This document shows positions 40,901-46,900 of a stretch of DNA of 64,000 nucleotides, piece by piece. The stretch comes from Catonia carolina (taxonomy: Eukaryota > Arthropoda > Insecta > Hemiptera > Achilidae): contig JAQMRL010000003.1 in assembly GCA_035578175.1 (NCBI GenBank), positions 99,059,969 through 99,123,968 on the forward strand, given 5' to 3'. A program made the translations under genes and the position numbers. The stretch's first letter is position 1. Each line of letters starts with the position of its first letter. Below the pieces are notes generated by a model. That model worked only from the letters and a program-made list of their open reading frames with translations, did not search any database and had not been told where the DNA came from.

Positions 40901-43900
40901 AACTTAGACATTAGAAACTTTTGAACTTAAAATCTATCCTCCGATCGTATAATCTCACCAGATTTTATTTTAAGCTAACTCAGAGAAGTAGATGTTATCA
41001 GACCACTTTTCATCTACAGTCAACCTACTGACCCATTCAAGGAGATTTATCACATCTCTATAAATCCTGGTTTATAATTCAATAATTTTCAGTTTACTAC
41101 CTAAGTTTTATGTGATGTAAGATTTGGATGGCATCAGAGTTAATGATGAACTGAGTGCGGAGTCATAGACAAAGTGTCCATCCTGAACAAACCATTGATG
41201 ACTCATTTCAAGGCCAAGTTGTAGCAACATAACCTATATAATATTTACTGGCAACGGTCAGACTAAACAGGTTAGCCACTACATCAGATTCTAAACAGAA
41301 AATATGAATCTTTAGATTAGTTTACTGGACACGATCGTAACAAGTGTACCACTACCTAGTTTTTAACACAAAAATATGAACTAGGTAGATGCTGGCTATC
41401 AACGTTTGTAAAAACCTTTAAATAGAGCTATTAATAATGTAAATGGTAGAAACTGGCAGAATAAACATTTTTAATCATTTTATTAATATATCTCAGTTGA
41501 ATTACGTTGTATTTAGCCCGTGAACAAAAAAATTCAAGTTGATACTACGTTACTGAAATTAACTAAATAATATTTACTAAGAGGAATTAAAAATCGAAAT
41601 CAAAATAGAATAACAAACTAAAAACATCAAAAGATGCATAAATAATGCATCTTTTCATATAGTGATCCGAATTTCAAGAACATTCTTAAATTTAGTGAAT
41701 CAAATTTATTATCAATATAGTTGATTGAAGCATGGACTCGTGGAGCTGTGTTATGATGGCAGCAGTGTGGTGAACTTTGTATATGGACGCTCTGACAAAT
41801 TTCAAAATTTAAATATTAAAAATCAATCAATAAAATAAATAATACATTATTTCTGACTGTCAATATTTAAAGTTATCGTCAATCACTAAATCGAATCGGG
41901 AAATAAATTAATACACTCATATTTAAAATCCAATCAAGAACAATCGCGAGACGCTGACCTCCATCAACAGAAGATATTCAGATTCAAGCAAGAAGAACCG
42001 GTAAATCATTAATAAATTCGTTTATATACAACTGAGATAATTTTAAATTCATTTCCTTTTTCAAAATTTATTTATTAAATTCAAAAGTCAGTACGTGAAT
42101 TTCATTAGCGTAAGTTGATTTTCATTTGTTTGTTGTAGATTGTCAATTGTTTTTTTATTTTTTATTATAGATATCCATTTAATTTAATTCAAGCAATAAG
42201 CAATTATTTATTAAAACCCTGAGAATAAATTTAAGAGTCATCATCCTTTGTTAATTGTAATTAATATTTATTTGGTTTTTTTTAATTATTTAATTAAAGG
42301 TCTTACACTCACAACAAATTGTGTTTATTTATTTACAACATTTAGGGAATGTTACAAAGTAACAGACAGGGTAAAAAATAATTAACCATTATGAACTTTT
42401 AAACTTTATATTTAGGAGAAAAGGTTTGACTTCTATGGTACAAACATTTGATGTTAACATTAACAAGCCATTCGAAGCTAAACCCCAATAACAGTATTAA
42501 CAGCTGGACACTTTGATCTAACCGTAAAACTGATAACGACTGGAAAAATTAAGCGAGCTTCTCCAAATGTTGTAGCACACAGTTTCAATAGCACTGAAAA
42601 ATGAAGTACCTCAAATGCTTCAATCAGAAAGGAAGACGATTCTGGAATGACTCAGATTTAAGCCAAAGGTAGTAGTAAACAGTAATGATTTTAATAATGT
42701 TGACCCAAATTTTTCTGAAATTTCAGATGACTTCATAAAATGAAGCAACTAGCTGATATGGAAATAATATTTTTCGTTTTTAGTTTCTATAGATTATTAA
42801 ATAGAAAGACTGAACTTATTTTAGTTTCTATTATATTTAAATTTTTATTTCTATCTCTATTTACTTAATATAAAAATGTTTTAAATCTCATTTTTTTCAT
42901 TTTTTCAATTCTTTAAAAGTCAACATATTTTTTTAAATTTTAGACAGAAAACCATCCTGCGCATTACGAGTAGTGAGATACGTGATGAAAAGGCATTTTA
43001 TGTAGACTAGGAGAACCTACTTGGTGCTGCACTATGTTCAGCCTTCAGTACAAGTGAGCAGGAAATAGAACCCTCTGTTGTGGAACACAGCGTTATAAAA
43101 TTTCTAACAAATGAAGGTGTCAAACCATCGGAAATTTTAACACATTTAAAGCCGTGCAGTTTCGGAACACTACACTCTCACAAAATTAAGTGTATTCGTG
43201 GACTTAAGAATTTAAGGGGGTAGCCAACTCAAGAAGACGATTTTTTTAAAATTTCGATTGTTTTTTGCATTTATTTGAAGTTTAAAATTTTCTGAATCAC
43301 GACATTTGTTTACTTTGTTTGTACGTTGACAAAAAAGTTGTAAAAACATCTGTTTACAATAAAGCTCACTAGCAAGGCGAGTGAATTATTCCTTCAACTT
43401 GTAAGTTTTCCGGAAATGTGGTTTTTGCATGATTAGACATTTTTGTACATTCTGGGAATTTAATATTTTGGTTTGTATTGGAGGTATTTGGATGATGTCT
43501 TTTTCAATTGTTCATAATTTCTTGCTCTATTATCTGTGGAATGATTATTACAGAAACCTTAAAGGAATTTAGTTAAAAAATAATTTGTGATATAAAATAA
43601 ATATTTTTGAAAATATGGTTTTTCTTCAATAAATTTCTTGTACGATAAAATACATACAAGCGCATACAACAGATAATAGACAGCAATTTTCTGTATTTTG
43701 TAGCATAAGAATCATTTTGATATCTTTCTTAGTTCCTGAAATATTTGATTCCCCGTAAAAGCCCGCTTTTCCAACCTCACCCTTATATTAGGGGCTGTAA
43801 TTAATTTTTTGGCTTGGTTCAAATGTAGATCATTACTAGTAAATTACTCTTTCATTTAAAATAAATAATGATAAATTATAGCCAGAAGTTTTGATTTTCA

Positions 43901-46900
43901 TTTTCTGGGTTGACTACACCCCCTTAAGGGTGGACGTAAAACTGTTGAAAACGACAATCATGATCAATGCCCAAAAAGACAAGTTTAATGGCTGATAACA
44001 ACAGTGCAGTTTGAGAGCTAATCAAACTTGATCGCTGAATTTTTGGAAACCAAGATTATCTGTGATAATGGATTGGGTACTCCCATATATAAAACCCATT
44101 TTTAACGTGATTTTTTTTAATAGTAAACTAGTGATCAAATTCGATTAGCTCTCAAACTGCACTGAAATTATCAGCCACTAGACTGTCTTCGGGCGTCGAT
44201 CATGACTGTTGTTTTCAACAGTTTTATAACCACTCTTTAATTCTCGAACCCATGAATACTCTCGATTTTGTGAGAATAGTGTTCCCAAACTGAACCCTTA
44301 AACATATTAAAATCTCAGATGGTTTGACACTTTTATATATTAGAAACTTTATAATGTGTTGCGCAACAAACGGATGCACTTCTGCTCACTCAAGGCAGAA
44401 CAGAATGTAGGAACTAAGTCGGTTACTCCAGCCTACATAAAATGCCATTACATCACACACTCTATCGCCTAACTCCGAACTACTTTCTACGCTCAGTAGC
44501 AAAATTACTGTTTATATTTGATTCACCCTCATACATTCGTGGAATTATGGTAGGTAGTTGTTCCACCATGACAGAAAAGTGGGAGTGTATTGTAACAACC
44601 AAAACTAATGGAAGTTCAAGATTTTGGTTTTTATAAAAGCTCCCTCACCTCATTATCCATTAACTAACTCCTACTTTTGTTTTCTAAGTGAAACAAAAAT
44701 TGGAGATGCTAGAATGTTAATGCTAGCAGAACACTATCGCTGAATGTAGGCGAATACGATAGTGTCGTATTTGTACTTGTGTTGATAGTGTACTCGGTGT
44801 ATTTGTGGTTATTCGTTCCACTTCGCCTCGCCATGGTTCGTATTGGACTTAGTTCGGTCTGGAGTCGGTACTTTGCACGAATCAAAGGGGATGAATACAG
44901 ACGAATAACGAGAGCGAAGTGGGGCAAACTGCTAGCAGTACACACTCGCCTTCATTCGGGCTACATTATTCCGTGCCTCTACACCATACTTTTTATTCAT
45001 TACCTGCTTACTTATTTATTATTTTATTCATTACCTACTTATTTATTTACTGTATACTTTTTATTTATTTTTTTTATAACTGTTTAACTGTGTATTTTGC
45101 TATGGAATGGTCAAATAAAAATACTTTAGTTTTTTTGGAAGCTTACCATAGTGAGGGAGTGTTATGGGATCCTTGCCATAAGAAACACAAGGATAAGAAG
45201 CACATAAACGACGCGTGGGTTCGTTTAAGCGAACAATCAAACTGTTCCACGGTAGAATTAAAAAAGAAGAAGGTTTCTGAATTTTTTTCTGGTGGTATGC
45301 ATGAATGTATTTGTAGTACGCATAACTGTACATATAAAAAGCCGCTGCAACCCCTACATCAAAATCCATTTTCTGATCTACGTTGAATTATGTGATGACA
45401 CGATCGAACTGAGGTTTCGCGAATACAGACGAGTATGTACTGGGTTAGTTCGTGTAGAACATTCGCTGAGATTCGTTATCGCAACTTGGCCCGAATATTC
45501 GTCGAATCATTCGGCAATAGTGTACTGCTAGCATATCAAATATATAAATATGAATTTTAATGGATCTAATTTTTGACATTTCTGATACCTCATGATCAAT
45601 GGGAATTTCAAGAATTTTTTGTAAACTCGCATTACGGCGGTGACCTCAGCTAAAAGTATTTAAAAGTGAATTTAAGATAACATTCACAAACAACAGAGAA
45701 ACCAGATTATGCACACAAATCCTTCACAAACATTTTGTTAGTAAACACAAAATAATTCTTTCACTACAAAAAAAAAACATTTTATTATTTAATCCTACCT
45801 GAAAATTTTTCCCAACTGTACTTTTATCGGAAATCATATTTTCTAGATCATCTACAGTTGAATTTAATTTGTTTGTAGACGTAATTATTTCTGTCGAGCA
45901 ATTTAATTCTTCCATTTTCTCTTCTTTATGAACTGAAGATTCCAACAACACTTTTGTAACTGTTTCAGTAACATCAATAGCAGTGTTATTTAAATCACCA
46001 TCGTCTGAAGATGAAGAATCTTCTCTTAAACTATTCAACATTTCTTCACAAATTTTGTTAGCTTCAAATGTTAAACTATCATCAAAATTTACTCCATCTA
46101 TATTATCTGCGTCAAAGTTTTCATTACAAATTAAACTTGAATCAACCGTAAATGTTTGATTTAAATTCTCAGTGTTACTTTTGTTACAAACGTTTATATT
46201 GTTTGGAGATCTCTGTTCTTCAAATTCAATGTCAGTTAAAGATTCTTCACAATTATCTATTTCTCCTTTGAATATGGAAATTCCATTAGAATTGATGCTA
46301 TTACAAATTACATGAACATCAGATGAGATCAAGGCTGTATTTTCAGACTCCTTTTCTAAAGGATAAACAGTTAGTTCATTAACTGGAATTGTAAAATTTT
46401 CATTAGCAGGTTTAACAGAATTACTTAATTCATTAATACTCGACAAGAGAACTGGACTACTAGCCTGTTCGTCCACAGCAGTAATGGGAGAGTTTGATAC
46501 TTCACAATTTATTTTCACACAAGATATTTCATCATGTGATAAAACTGGAGTCCCTTGAATATTAACTGGAAAACCTTGTATTTTGTCAGTATTTTGTTCT
46601 TGGGAATCTAAGTCTTTGACAGATGAAACTAAAGAATCATCTTCTTTATAAACAACTGTTGCTGGAAAACTTACAACTTCACCAGTAATCTTAACAGGAG
46701 ATGTCTGTTCACATGCAGATACAACTGTTGAACAAACTTGATTATTGACAATAGTAAATGAATTGTCAGATACTTCACCAATATTCTTTACCGGAGAATT
46801 AAGTTCATAACCCAATACAGAAGAAATAGCTAGTTCATTAACTTTAACTGGAGAGTTTTCTAATTCTCTGATCTTCTCAGGAGAAACTATTTGATCAGCT

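Noticed and set aside
41748..42363. Solo LTR (TGTTA...TAACA)
   Set aside because: The flanking bases are not duplicated, and no primer site or second copy is seen; left as unassigned.
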